Assembly (NCBI RefSeq): GCF_000090795.2
Contig: NW_003546532.1
Location: forward strand, 39,299-96,178
Source: Amphimedon queenslandica
Taxonomy: Eukaryota; Porifera; Demospongiae; Haplosclerida; Niphatidae
Direction: 5' to 3'
Length of the DNA: 56,880 nucleotides
Part shown: positions 13,501 to 25,856 of the stretch, in pieces
Layout of the letters: each line of letters starts with the position of its first letter
Numbering within the stretch: position 1 is the stretch's first letter
The notes under the pieces: model-generated
What the model was told of the DNA's origin: nothing
Database searches by the model: none
The model's input: only the letters and a program-made list of their open reading frames with translations
Program-made: the position numbers and the translations under genes

Positions 13501-16500
13501 AATAATAATAATAAGTTTCAAAATAATAACAATAATAATAACAATAATGATAACAACAATAAAGACTTAGAAGGGGAAAGGAAAAGAGAAACCAAGAAAG
13601 AGGAAAAGAGAAAGTACAGAAAATACTTAATTTCAGATATGGGCATATGTAGGCAGGAAAGGAAAAACAATGAATCTAATTGGAATGGCCTTATATTACA
13701 CTTCCTGTTTTAACTTCATGCTCTACTCTACGTTAATGTTAAGTATGCAGTGTGCTGTACGTGTAAATCATTGCTGGAAATATTCAAAAATTTGCTGCTT
13801 ATATATTGATTGTAGAAAAGAAAATATTCACAATTCTAAATAATATGCCTCATTGCTATGCAAAATTACTATCATGTGAAAGAAATCATTATTTATGGTA
13901 ATACTCTTGGTAATACACATAATTTATAATTACCTCAAGAGCAAGATATATGAACTGCTTAAAAAATATATCTATCACTTTAAGAGCCCTATAAAAAACT
14001 ATAATTAGAAAGAATATAATTTATGTCATACTTAATCATTAAAAGTCTATATCCTGGGTTTGGTTCATGACAGTCAGAGTTAGCAACATCTAGAATAATA
14101 AATTCTTTATTTTTTGGTGCAATAGCAATACACACAGCAAGTTTGGTACAAGTACATTATGTCTACATGTATTGAAAATTCTTATCAGAGTACTCAAATG
14201 TTATGCATACAAAAGGGGCATCATTATCATAAATGCAATCAATATTGAAATTGTTTTCGATACAATTTTTATCAAAGCAAATGCACTATATTTGTATACA
14301 GCAAATTTTATTTCAAAATTTAGGTGCTTTTAATTAAAATTAGTCTTCCTTCATTATCTAATGGTCAGAAATATAAAACTTAGTTGGACAGTTACCTTTA
14401 TATTCAGTTTCAATTTTCTCTAAAATATCAACAATGGTGTCAATGCTGATGTACTTTGTTGCTTGACCAACATTCCAGCAGTAACCATAATTAGCAATGA
14501 GTTCTACAACAGCTAGCATTTGATTAAAGTATTCTTGAGTTTCACTAAGACGTAAATTCTATACACAATAAAAATTAATTAATTCTGTAATTTTTATGTA
14601 TAACTTACACTTTCCTTTGATAGCTCTGATTCTATGATAACCCAAAGTTCGCTCACTTTTTCATGATTTTTAAATTGTTTCTTTACAGATGTAAGTAGGT
14701 TAGGTGTTACATTAGTGCCATAAAGTGGCTCTTTGTTTTTATGGTTTAACTTCTCCCATAGCTAAACATAAAATAACAAGGTACATGAATTGTAAGTTAC
14801 ACACAGAGACATTGCAAATAGTCAACTAAGCATTTTTTTGTCACTTAAAATTTATTCTAAAATCACTGTTATGCAAGAATAATAAATTACCAAACAATAT
14901 TGACAAAAATTAATATCATGCGAACTATTTGCATGCATAATCTTTAGTCAGTATGCCTTACAAAGCAATGCCAGATGCCATCAATATCAACTCCACTGTT
15001 CTGTATGATCTCATCCAAATAAAGAGATGTGACTAATTCCAGATAAGCTGCTTTGGCTAATGAGTGAACGTTAGGATCCTTCAAAACAATAAGTGCTTGG
15101 TCAATGGGAAACCATTTAGTAACTGTAGCAATAGCAGTTTCATTGACACCCTAAAGACACTTTATATAATCATAATACTACTTTAAGCTAACTTTACAAA
15201 TATGACTTAACAGGGAAACTTGAGCCACAAAAAAACTAAAGCCCTCACAAGTAGATGCTGCCTATAATAAGTAATAACACAAAATTAATTCACTGTTATT
15301 TTTACTCTTCCATTTTTGTCTACTCTCTCACTCTTCTCTTACAGCAGAGCAAAGATTTGTTTTGTTTTCTTCATCATTTGTCTTCAAAAAGTATACCACT
15401 TGATTCCCATTTTGAATAGCATTAACTAAAATAATATTTGGGATTTCCACATGTAGAACAATAAATTTCTGATTAAAAAATACCATCATTCCCAATTTTT
15501 GTCCAGTAGAATGAATCCTACACAATTTGCATTATAGTAATTGTAAAGCAAAACACCTACCATATTTTCCATTACAAGCTTCAGAATAGAATCTAATTAT
15601 TTTAAAATAAATTTATTAATAATTTTTACTTATGACACCTTGAAATTTTTTTTCTGGGCAATCTTCAGTATAGCAGAGAACTGAAAGCAGCTTCAAAGTT
15701 CTGACATCCTATTATTAGATAATTTTTTAATGATAGCTAATCAAGTGTTAATTACATAAAAATGTACTCAAATGAAAACTCAATAATTATATGTATTTTT
15801 TTTGTTTAAATTCATTTTTGGCAATGAAGTTTTTGTCATTTCTGTTATAAATTCATTCACATACTACCAGCATAAAAGAAAAATTCTGTCAATCAAAAAT
15901 TGCATAAAACAAAAATGCCTGAAAAATTAATGACCGACAAAATTTGGAGCCATATGGCATACAAGTACTGATAACTGTTTGCTAACCAAGTGTTGGCTAA
16001 AATTCCAAGAAGAATCTTTTAATTTATCACCAAAATGTTCAACAACATTTTTTGCAATGTCACTGTATGGTATATAAAATTGATATCATTTTTAATAAGT
16101 AAGAAATTGTTGTGGCAGTACCTTTCATCATTAACAAGCTTTATCAGCAAAGCTTCAACACCTAGTCCTTTGCCAAGCTATAAAAGAAAGAATATGGAGA
16201 TGAGAGAGAAGGAATTTGACAAAAGAGAGTACTGGTGTTAGCGTATTCCCTTAGAAATTATCTTACCTTTTTAAAATAAATATTCATAAATGATCGCTTG
16301 GCTATATAACATTTTGAGCGACGACTTCTAACATTAACAATCTCTTTTAATGTCTGACAAATTAGCTTTAATAAACTTTGTGTTCTGTCTTGAGGATCCA
16401 GTTCAAGATAAGAGACAAGTACATCAATGACCTTTGATCGAATAGCATTAACATGTCAATTAACAACTCCTAACTCCTCACAACTTACTTTTGAATTGCA

Positions 16501-19500
16501 CAGCATTTTGATATAAATCCTTAAATTTTGAGGTGGGCTATTTCTAAGCTTCCTCATCAAATCATTCAGTGTAGATTCCAATTCAACTAGTGCAACACCA
16601 CTCTTTTGCTAAAGATAAAAACATAACAAAAATGTTGCTAATGTCTGTTGATACATTAATTACAGGGTTTCCCAAAGTGCTCATGCAGCTTCTAGTCTCA
16701 GGTTACTCAAAAAATTGGATCAAAAACCCTGTAATACACTAGACAGGTACCTGATCAACTTAGTCCTATAATTATTTATTTCTATAACTTTTTTCTAATA
16801 CATACCTGTTCTTATGTTGTGTAGAAAATTTGAACTGATTCTAATTAAAATTGGATCTGTTATGAATCTTGAAAGTTGCTCAAAAATTGAGCCAAAACAC
16901 CCAGTGCAAGGACTTTGGCCAAATTTTGTCAAAAATTGCTAAAAGAGATTTTTCGTTTTTATGAGTTTTTCTGATATATACATGTACTTATTTTGTGTAG
17001 AAAGTTTGAGCTGATTCTAATCAAAATTGAATGTTTTATGAATTTTTACAGTTGCTCCAAAAGTCATGGCACTATTGTACATATATAGTGCTTGTCAGTT
17101 CATGAAGCATGCTGCTCAACTCACTTAGCATGCTTTGTGGAAAATCCTAATTAGTTAACTCTTGCAGTACAAGGGCTATAAATATTCACAAATTTCAAGA
17201 CTTTTGGAATAATTACGATTTATCAAAAATAAACTTATTAAAAATAATACATATTATTGTTTAAACTTGTACATGTACATCAAAATGATTTTTAGGAGGG
17301 TGCAGAATACTTTTTTAACAGGTGGACTAGGTGCACAAAATTTAGAGCCAGCAATAATCATGCACTGCATATGGTAAAACTCTAATGACCACTAACTTTT
17401 GAAAGATACTTGTCAAGAACATCCTTGACACTCTCAACATAATAAAGATCATGAATGTGCTTTGCTTTGACCTGCAATTTAAAAATACATCAAGTTCAGA
17501 AATTTTCTAATGAAATGTACCTCATCAATCTTGAAAGCACTTCCTGCAACACTTAAGGATATCTGTAACAGAAAAAAGCATTTCATTACATGATAAAGAA
17601 ATATGATAGCAATTTCGAAATACTAACGGCCTATTTGTACCTTAAAACTTTTTGTACCGCTTGATTTCTTCTCAAAATTCTTTCTAGGCCAACTGCATTC
17701 TCTGTCTATGTCATGAATAGTTAATATTAATAAAAATGGAGCTGTAGTATTACCATCACAACACAAGTACTGGCAATCATCTGCAATACTCATAGCAATC
17801 CTAACAGCTGAACCTTTAAGAATATCACCAGTTACCTGTAATAGATATTAGAGGGATGGAAAACAAAAATGGAAACAAAAGAAAAAAAGAGGAATAGATA
17901 GTCAGTTTAAATCCTATCTTACATTATCATCAAGAGCTGTTTTAACAAAAAAATTATAATGAAGTTTTTTAGTTTCAAGTTCTGATATACTCCCTAAAGT
18001 AAACTAGAAAAAATTAAACCGCATTCCTTTAATACTGTTAACATACTTCATTAGAATCATCATGTGCTAGATACTTTAGAGTTGGTATGTGTCTCAAACG
18101 ACACCGATCATTATACTTGAATCCATTACCTATCCACACATTATGTAATAATTACAATTGTTCTCATCAATAAATACTATTGGAGCCTTCTTCTTTTTTA
18201 CTTACCATCCAGAGGTTTATCTGACTTTTCTAATTGCCACCAACAGTCACCAGACACAGGTGGAGGCCTAGGAACTTGTAACGTCCTTTTCTTTTTAGCA
18301 TACACTAAGTACATGTACAATAAATATACATGTAAGGTGGGAAAAATACCATATATGTGAAAATTTTCAAGAGGATAAATTTTCACGAATTTTGCGAAAC
18401 GTGGGGTCATTCGCAAAATTGAAATACGCAAAATTAATTTTAACTCTCCAAATTAATACAAAGTGGTGACACTTCAAAACAATTTGCTAAAATTTGGCCT
18501 CAAGAAATCCTATAAATTTATCGTTCGCAAAAATTTATCCCCTTGAAAATTTTTACGCATAGGGTAGTCAAATGAACAAAAAACCATTTAACGAAGATAT
18601 AAACTGACTCACACAAGGATTTTCTAGCACCAGACATGTAATATTAATAGTAATAATCATTGTATAATTTTTTTGATTTTAATCAACCATAGCCAGCAAA
18701 TAAATATATGATTTTGGGACAAGCGTTGAGAGTTTGTTTAGATATTATTAATAACTAAATTACTATTAGTTTCTGCAAAATTCAGACTTAAATAATGGCA
18801 TGTGATTTTTAGTAGTGCTTACCTTCATCCTTGCCATCTTCAAGTACGACACTAGACACTGTTGATCCTTGACCACACAAATATGACCCATTTGTAATGT
18901 CATAAAATCTCACAACACTTCCTCCCTATGTGTATGCATACACAATCAAAAATTCATTGCATGACATACTGATTACTGTATAGCTCCATATTTCAAATTT
19001 AATGATTTTATGGAACACTGGATATCATCAATAAATTTTGTGTAAAATAACCAACATGTGCAGTTGTTATAATGGCAACTTGTAGTTTTTATGATTAAAA
19101 CTCTTTATCATAATAAAAATCACAAGACTATTTCATCATTAAATTTTTGGAAAATTGCTTTTCTGCCAAAAATGGCTCTAAAATCACTTCCAATTTTCAT
19201 TGTGCATGTTGATGCCCTTATGCTGTGTAGAAAGTTAGAGGTAATTCCGACTTAAATTTTTCAAGTTTATTACCATTTAAAAAAATTGAGCCAATTTCTG
19301 AAAATATCCTGTATTATAATAGCCCATCATTTATTTTAAAAAAAGAATCCAAAATCACCCTCCAAATTTTTTGATTATATTGATATCCTCGTGTTATATG
19401 GAGAAAATTTGAGTTGACTCTAATTAAATTTTTGAGTTACATTGCTATTTTTAAAAATTAGCAAATTTCCAAAGAAAAGCAAAAAACTATAGTTTGTTTT

Positions 19501-21803
19501 TTTGAATGATGGCTTTTCAATTGTTATTACATGTTTTAATGCAGATTGATACCTGTGTTAGCTTTGACTACCAATTCAGAATGATAATACTATGCTGTGC
19601 AATAAGCTTTCACTTACCCTAATGGCAGTTGGAGACAGAGTTTCATCACTGACAGTCTGTGAATGAGCAATGAACAAAGAACTTGTCACAGCCATTTTTA
19701 GTTCAAATCTAATAAATGCAATGAATATCATTCAATTAATCTTGCTAACTGCTGCTGCCTCTCAATGCAGTAGTATACAACCAATTACCTATTAGTGATT
19801 ATATTTTTGACACACAAGACATGACGATGCTCTTTGTTTACGACAACTTCAAGAACCAAAGAGTCTCCTGAGTGAATCTAAAATAAAAAATAATAAGTAC
19901 ATAAATATGCATACACTAGTTCTGTGTCTTTAATAATCATTATTATTACAATTAATTTATTATTATTATTATTGAAACTATCTGTTTGATGTCAATAATA
20001 TAAATGAGGTTTTCAGATTTCAAAATTCTATAAACACCTATAGGAGGTGTTTCTCCATTATTAAATAATGTTTTTGATGATTACCACAATAATGATGACT
20101 TCATACTGCACAGCCTAAATTTCAAATGGCCCAAAATTTTTGAAAATTAATTAGCAGGAATATGCTTTTTTGCCACTCAGAATTGCAAGTAGCATGAAAA
20201 TAGCATGATGACCAAAATGAAAATACCATATAAAATTTTCTAATTAATGAAGACTTACAGGGTCACCTCGGGATTTATTTATGGATGATGGAGGTGAAAG
20301 CATTTTAAATAAACATGGTTTCTCATCAAGAATTGCCTATCAAAAACAAGATTCATGTAGCATGCATAAATAAAAATGATACACTGACTGGTTTAGTTTC
20401 AGTCTGTGAAAAGTTGAGGTACTTTCCTGAAGCAAGATGTAGCAGCTAAAAAACAAAAAAATTACTTTGTGCTTGAATATTAAAGTTTGTGACTTTGATT
20501 GACTAAAATAGTGGTCATGTATAATATATTTGCAATATAAATTTTGTCTACAATATCGATTAATAAAATTTTTGTAGCTTAATGGTTACACTATGCAAAT
20601 TGCAAAAAAAATTGCATTTTAGTGTGCTGAAGCTTTACTTTAATTTTTCTTCCATAAACTAATTCACGATGCAAATAATTTCTATCTTCAGGCTATGCAG
20701 AAAACAAAAATAATTAAAACGATTTAGTTAGATTATGTACCTTTGTTACCAAGAGTGGAGACACCAATTTTTCTCTAATGAAAGGATACTGTAATATTTA
20801 TAGTACAAGGCAACATGTTGCAAATAATACTACATGTAGTTAGGGTGGACAAACAGTTAGCAAAATACATACAGAAAAATGATAGAGCTTTCAAATATTT
20901 TTTGCAACTAGATCTATACTGCCTTACAAAACAATGTCGTAAATACATGGTCTGCATGGTAGTGTCATATACTTGTAGTAGACTAGGATAAAAGGTCACT
21001 TATATAGGAAGTTATGAAAAATAATTATAATAAAATGAGGATTATTTTAATTGTATTTAGAGTAAGTATTGTCCAAACATCTGCAATATGCATTGTAATA
21101 TAAGTAAAAATATTAATTGTAAGTTAAGCATTTACAAGCTGTTTTGAAAATAATGATCAAAATTAATTTAAGATGATAAAAAAATATCATTTGATTTTTA
21201 AGCCCAAATAACCCTTTGTAGAGTAAGTGAACCAGTATCAGAGGGCATTTAGCTCCAAAAACTCAAAAAGTCATTACAGAGACAATATATAGGCTACTGT
21301 AATGTTGACTTATAATATCCACTCTTAGATACTCATGAACCAGATAATACTGAGGCACTTACTTAATTTACACAACTTAAAAAATTAAATGTATGTTGAA
21401 TCATTTTACTATTGTCATGCATGCTTGGATAAAGACAGCTATTCATTACACATGCTAAATCCAATTATGGTTATAGTAGACTAATGGGACTTACTGTGCA
21501 TACTCAGGCAGAACCTGGAAAGCAATGCCTACAAAGAAACAAAGAAAAGGCAATCTAGATGCCTTTTCAGTTGTGTGCTCCAGTAGCTATATAAAAGTAA
21601 GATCTTACAGTGAACATTCGGATTAATCTCCTCATCATCAGGATACACACTAAGTGTACTGTATCGTGAACTGTACAAGACAGAAAGTATAATATTGGCC
21701 TGAGAATTAACATTAATACTTACCAAGGAGGCAAAGAATACACAAATCCCCTAGCTTCAGGGCAAGAAAGGAGGATAGTGTCACCCTCGTAAAGAGAGGC
21801 CAT
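5592..21803 (-). CDS. ITPR: Inositol 1,4,5-trisphosphate receptor, multi-exon
   Basis: This is the ligand-gated calcium-release channel of the endoplasmic reticulum. The reading frame starts at 21803 (MASLYEGDTILL) and stops at 5592. Dozens of exons, mostly 30-220 bases long, are split by short GT-AG introns. N-terminal exons carry the MIR/suppressor region (LVYGRKIK, LLHLASGKYL, GSVVRFYD, GDCWWQLEKSDKPLDG, CRLRHIPTLKYLAH). Middle exons carry RIH-type helical repeats, for example GPGCLEFLTVLEAIMK near 11700. The C-terminus holds several membrane spans, a pore region, FSELRQKK, a zinc motif (CYVCG), GFEEHYRNDHNIYNY and a final FYPRKAM like the FPRMRAM of animal IP3 receptors. A ryanodine receptor is excluded by gene size, absence of SPRY/RyR repeats and this tail. 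I resolved exons 1-23 and the last seven, not every middle exon. Confidence 0.9.
6990..7173. mobile_element. Small fold-back element (ACCGTA type) in IP3R intron
   Basis: Arms of about 40 bases (GTAGGGCACCTTTTTTTGAG and its near complement at 7133-7171) surround about 90 bases. Only short inverted ends and AT-rich interior are present. It resembles elements at about 18348-18565 and 52608-52795 in carrying AAATTCGCAAAA-like inner sequence, and lies wholly in an intron. Confidence 0.65.
13440..13563. repeat. (AAT)n microsatellite
   Basis: A run of imperfect TAA/TAATAATAA triplets extends about 120 bases inside an IP3R intron, interrupted by AAC and ATG triplets. It is a simple sequence repeat with no coding sense. 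Confidence 0.85.
16670..17170. repeat. Degenerate copies of the 175-bp repeat family
   Basis: The marker strings of the family tandemly repeated at 50311 recur in diverged form: GTTGTGTAGAAAATTTGA, CTGATTCTAATTAAAATTG and GTTGCTCCAAAA. Similar decayed copies lie at about 1490-1800, 19040-19500, 37690-37810 and 53515-53790. All are in introns or intergenic DNA. Confidence 0.65.
18346..18568. mobile_element. Fold-back element in IP3R intron
   Basis: Arms of about 45-50 bases (TACCATATATGTGAAAATTT and its near complement ending at TAGGGTA) surround an AT-rich core with AATTCGCAAAA-like motifs. The arms are imperfect. No coding sequence is present, and it looks non-autonomous. Confidence 0.6.
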
Positions 21804-22052
21804 CACTGCTGCAACTAGATTTCAGACTAGCACGCCCAGATTTATGATAAGCGGCTCGCCCCTCAAAATTTGTAATAGTAAAGACAGTGCTTTCAGCTCA
21901 TCAGGTTGCTTCCTAGTAAGTGTTAATGTTAGATTATGACATGCATTAAAAATGGTGAGAATCACGTGATCAATTATAACAAGGTTAAATTATAACAATT
22001 ATAACAAAGGTAATCAATAACTAGATCAACTTAAGTATTAGTCTAAAACCAA
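21804..22052. other. Spacer between IP3R start and the 3' end of the next gene
   Basis: About 250 bases hold the presumed promoter of the IP3 receptor, since both flanking genes are on the minus strand. A run of TATAACAATTATAAC-like repeats at 21975-22005 is the only structure seen. Confidence 0.5.
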
Positions 22053-25000
22053 TCATTTGCTTGACAATAGTGGTTCACGATATGCTGCATAAATGTCATG
22101 CACTTCTGGTAAATTCTGTTCATCGTTACAATTATTATCATTATCATCACCATTTCCTGCTGCTCCATAATTATTAATATTACGTCCTCTAAGCAAGACT
22201 GAATTGTTGCTTCTACAGTACATCTTGCATGATTTATAGCAGTGGTACGCTATGATGCAAATAGCTACAATCATAGCTGCACTCACAAAAATTGCACTGC
22301 TGTATCTCAGTACCTTTGTCTGGCCTTGCGTGTACACAACAGAAAATGATATGAAGCAATAGTTGAGCATGAAAAATAAATCAAGTGCTCCAATGGCCTT
22401 GTTTTTAAATGGATGGAAAAAGGACTGGACAAATGAAAATCCTAACAGAAGGACAAGTTGGATGCCTTGTGAGAGCTTAACATCAGTCCCTCTAAGAACA
22501 GCATCTGAGATGAAAGCAGCTGCTAGAAGACATAAACGAGCACCAAACCAGAATCTCCACTTCATCTTGTATGGTGCAAAAACAGCATCAGTAAGAGGCA
22601 TGAAACGGTTGATGATTCTGTAGCGATTAAGGTATGGTGATAATGTTGTTAGTACAGTAAATGGAATGATAAAGAGACAGAGCATTGTTAACGAGAGGAA
22701 CATAGGTATCAAATGCAATCCTTTACCAAATTCTAATTGGCCATTTAAAAACCAGACTAACAACTTCTTGTTTTTATTTTCTCCCACTATTTCATTTGTT
22801 GTCACTGTAGCTGGAGTGAGTATATCAACACTTGAGATAAATATCTTAGAGTATGACAAGTAAACTAGTGTGGCCAATACTTGAACTGACTGTCTACCAG
22901 TTATTCTAGCTAACCTAATAGAGTAACGACTTAGTATGATTATCAGTATCACAATCAACCAGAGATAAACTGGAAACACAAACTGTAGGCATCTCATTAC
23001 CAGTTCATTCATACCATTATAAAAGCAGAGTGGAAAACCAAGGCCAAGATTAAACAATGAAATAAATATTCTCAAGTATTTAATTGGAACTTTATGGCCA
23101 AAAAGATAACCATCCGTACTTCCAACAATATTAACATAAAAGATGAGTCCATTAATGGTTCCAGTAGTGAGAGTGAGCTGGAGAATGAACAATAGAAACA
23201 CCAAGCCTATTCCGGCAATAGCAAAAAGCAATATTGTAGCTAAGTAAGCATTTGAGCACTTTTTGCAATCTGCAGTACCAAAAACAACACTCAAACCATC
23301 TGGACAATCACCACACAGTGTCCCACTTCTGTTTCCATAGCACATGTCTTTTGACGGATCAGTAAATGAGACTTTTGCTGTGTTAGTCAGGCAGTATGAT
23401 GGAGGGCAATTAGAAGAATATCCAAATACTTCAGCATTATTTGATAGGTGACCAATCCAGCTGTCCATAGGCCTGTTTATGACTCCTTCTTGAAGGTCAC
23501 AGGAGAAGTCAGTGAAATCATCATATACACAATTGCATGAGCTATTAGCCGAGTAGAAACCAGGAGGACAAGAGGTCAGAGTTATATTAATTGTGTACCT
23601 AGGAGTCTCTGTGTAAGGTCCAATATTCAGCAATACATTATTTATTGGATAACTGATTTCTGATCTATTGATTGAATGATATATAGTGTAGCTCAGAAGT
23701 GAGCATTTGCCAGCTGGGATCTTAGTAATAACTTCATTAGGGTCTAGCCTAAGAGAGGTAACTCCTTGTATACCGTGAGAATAAAACTGCACTGTCACCA
23801 ACGAATAAACAGATACTTTCTGTCCTATATCAAAAGCAGCAACAGAGATGGTAAGTTTCTGTCCAGGATGAGCAGTTTTCAAGATGTATGTGTAATTACT
23901 CGTACAAGAGCTGGGATAATTACTGCAATTACATATTTGTGTAGCAATAGAAGAAATGTCTTGTGTAGCCTCTGGAGCACTACCATTTACTTTGAAGGTG
24001 TTCTCAATGAGAAAAGTCAAATTTTGAATATTGGGGTCTAATTTTGCTGAATTTAATTTGCAAAACTTTAGCGGTGATGCATATAGTGCATTGCCAGCAA
24101 GCTCTGCTTTGTTATCAACCATTTCCAAGAGTATCGACATTTTAGTATAATTACTAATATCATAGTAATCCTTGGGATAATATTGCAATGCACAATCCAA
24201 CTCATTTTCAGTAACAGCATTTATAGCAGCTCCCAATAGTCCTCTGTTATGAGTGAAAATAGCATGAAGAGGCTCATAGAGAAGTAAGAGAGATGCGTCT
24301 TTGAGTCTCATCGCTCCATAAGTCTGGACCTCATTTCCACTAAAGATTATATAGCCTTTCAATGCAATTCTTGAGTTTACTGAATATATGACAGAAGATC
24401 CTTTGTTATTTGAAAAGGTACCATTCACAAACTCTACATTTAGTAAATTAAAGAAGGCAAAAACACCAACATTGTGACAGGAATATATACTACCACCAAC
24501 TGTACAGTTGAAATCACTAGCAGTTACATCAATAAGTTGTATTCCAAGCCCCACGTCAGACATTGCTTTGTTCAATGCACTTGCAAACAGTGCCATAGCT
24601 GACCCTCTTGGTGATCCAGACTTTGACTGAAAATAAACCTTATTCATTTTAACAGTAAATATCCGCGAAGCTTGAGGAGCTTGAATTACAGTAATTTCAG
24701 CATAATTACCAATACTGTTAGCATCCTGGCATCTCAGAGAAGGATTCTTGGTACCTATGATTCCATTATTAATAATGAGAGGAAAAGCTTCATTATCTTG
24801 AAGTGTTGGTGTCTTTAAATCAAAGAAAAAGAAATATACCATTAGAGATTGAGCAATAGCATTATTATAATTGGTTGGATCAGTTGCACAATTATTCTCA
24901 GCTGTCAAGTTGCTTATGGTGATGTTGGAATCTTCGACATCAATGAACAGCATAGTTATACCACCAGCCTGTAGTGCTGTATTGTTAGTAATAAGAACAT

Positions 25001-25856
25001 CATTCATTACTATTTCAATAACGTTAGAACCAGCTTCTCTCAGTATAACACTCAATCCACTCCCTCCAGTGATTGGGTATGGATATAATGGCATGATCCC
25101 AGTTGTCATGGCCTCCACAGTGTCTACTAGCCCATAGTTGTTATAGTGTCCATTTTTGATAATAGTGTTAGATATACTGATAACAGCAACTGGTATGCTT
25201 GAACTGCTGAGCTGTTTCCTGTAATAAATCAACAGTCCACTACCTCCATAATTCACATCAGATGTATTGTTCAATGTCTGTTCATTGATTATAAGGTTTT
25301 GGACTGATATTTGACCATACGAATCCGACAGTATCATTCCAAATCCTTGGTACTCAGTTATGCTGATACCTGACAGACTAAGGTTTGAACAAGTGTCAAA
25401 TATCAACGCAGCCGATTGAAATGCAGGAAAATAGAATTGAGATTCAACTTTAATATTTCCATTAAGAAAAGAGACAGATTTACTAAGAAATCCACCACAA
25501 CCTACAAACAAAACATCCTTGATGATGAGATCAGTGACATTATGGAACGCAATCCCACGTCTTGTTGCTAGGTGTGTTCCTTCACAGATAACAGTTGCTA
25601 ATGTGTCAACAGCTTCTATTGTAATGTTATAAGTATCACTTATCAGACAAATGGTGCCGTTGTCAAGTGAAGGAGTAATATAATGAGAAGTATTTGATTC
25701 CAGAGTGAGTGTTGTATTAGCAGGAAGAGAGGAGCCACAGAGATAATATTCTAATGAATTGTTGCTTTTTCCTGGTATTTCGATAACTGTGCCCCATCCT
25801 GGTTTTAAAAAACAGCAACTCAAGAGAAAACAGACCAAAAGGAGAGCAGTGGCCAT
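22053..25856 (-). CDS. Intronless large receptor-like protein (ectodomain + Cys-rich + multi-TM)
   Basis: One uninterrupted frame of 1267 residues starts at ATG 25856, the first ATG in frame. An in-frame GTG further upstream is unlikely to be used. MATALLLVCFLLSCCFLKPG is a signal peptide. Residues about 25-760 are rich in Asn, Ser, Ile and Val, with many N-glycosylation sites and repeated runs such as VQNLIINEQTLNN, suggesting a parallel beta-helix. Residues about 760-868 are Cys-rich (CPPGFYS, CGDCPDG, CKKC). Six to eight hydrophobic spans follow, then a loop FFHPFKNKAIGALDLFF and an acidic, Asn-rich tail ending EPLLSSK. I infer a plasma-membrane adhesion or sensory protein. The membrane part recalls TRP/Flc-like multi-span proteins, but that is tentative and the ligand is unknown. 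Confidence 0.85.
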   Translation of the reverse strand: MATALLLVCFLLSCCFLKPGWGTVIEIPGKSNNSLEYYLCGSSLPANTTLTLESNTSHYITPSLDNGTICLISDTYNITIEAVDTLATVICEGTHLATRRGIAFHNVTDLIIKDVLFVGCGGFLSKSVSFLNGNIKVESQFYFPAFQSAALIFDTCSNLSLSGISITEYQGFGMILSDSYGQISVQNLIINEQTLNNTSDVNYGGSGLLIYYRKQLSSSSIPVAVISISNTIIKNGHYNNYGLVDTVEAMTTGIMPLYPYPITGGSGLSVILREAGSNVIEIVMNDVLITNNTALQAGGITMLFIDVEDSNITISNLTAENNCATDPTNYNNAIAQSLMVYFFFFDLKTPTLQDNEAFPLIINNGIIGTKNPSLRCQDANSIGNYAEITVIQAPQASRIFTVKMNKVYFQSKSGSPRGSAMALFASALNKAMSDVGLGIQLIDVTASDFNCTVGGSIYSCHNVGVFAFFNLLNVEFVNGTFSNNKGSSVIYSVNSRIALKGYIIFSGNEVQTYGAMRLKDASLLLLYEPLHAIFTHNRGLLGAAINAVTENELDCALQYYPKDYYDISNYTKMSILLEMVDNKAELAGNALYASPLKFCKLNSAKLDPNIQNLTFLIENTFKVNGSAPEATQDISSIATQICNCSNYPSSCTSNYTYILKTAHPGQKLTISVAAFDIGQKVSVYSLVTVQFYSHGIQGVTSLRLDPNEVITKIPAGKCSLLSYTIYHSINRSEISYPINNVLLNIGPYTETPRYTINITLTSCPPGFYSANSSCNCVYDDFTDFSCDLQEGVINRPMDSWIGHLSNNAEVFGYSSNCPPSYCLTNTAKVSFTDPSKDMCYGNRSGTLCGDCPDGLSVVFGTADCKKCSNAYLATILLFAIAGIGLVFLLFILQLTLTTGTINGLIFYVNIVGSTDGYLFGHKVPIKYLRIFISLFNLGLGFPLCFYNGMNELVMRCLQFVFPVYLWLIVILIIILSRYSIRLARITGRQSVQVLATLVYLSYSKIFISSVDILTPATVTTNEIVGENKNKKLLVWFLNGQLEFGKGLHLIPMFLSLTMLCLFIIPFTVLTTLSPYLNRYRIINRFMPLTDAVFAPYKMKWRFWFGARLCLLAAAFISDAVLRGTDVKLSQGIQLVLLLGFSFVQSFFHPFKNKAIGALDLFFMLNYCFISFSVVYTQGQTKVLRYSSAIFVSAAMIVAICIIAYHCYKSCKMYCRSNNSVLLRGRNINNYGAAGNGDDNDNNCNDEQNLPEVHDIYAAYREPLLSSK

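Larger units (their letters stand above)
15561..21803 (-). other. IP3R exons 1-23 (N-terminal ligand-binding half)
   Basis: Phase-consistent exons in transcript order: 21724..21803, an exon ending before GTAAGA near 21607, 21495..21528, 20741..20774, 20639..20692, 20389..20445, 20259..20336, 19789..19877, 19618..19708, 18823..18925, 18206..18304, 18047..18129, 17923..18003, 17754..17835, 17641..17705, 17521..17562, 17397..17471, 16489..16608, 16267..16431, 16122..16177, 15987..16062, 15639..15708 and 15561..15592. Donors are GTAAGT, GTACAT, GTTAGT and similar. The next exon (about 15350-15525) is open in one frame, but its acceptor leaves a phase mismatch that I could not settle. Confidence 0.82.

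Noticed and set aside
5592..21803. Ryanodine receptor instead of IP3 receptor
   Set aside because: No SPRY or RyR-repeat exons are present, the gene is too small for about 5000 residues, and the tail matches IP3R.
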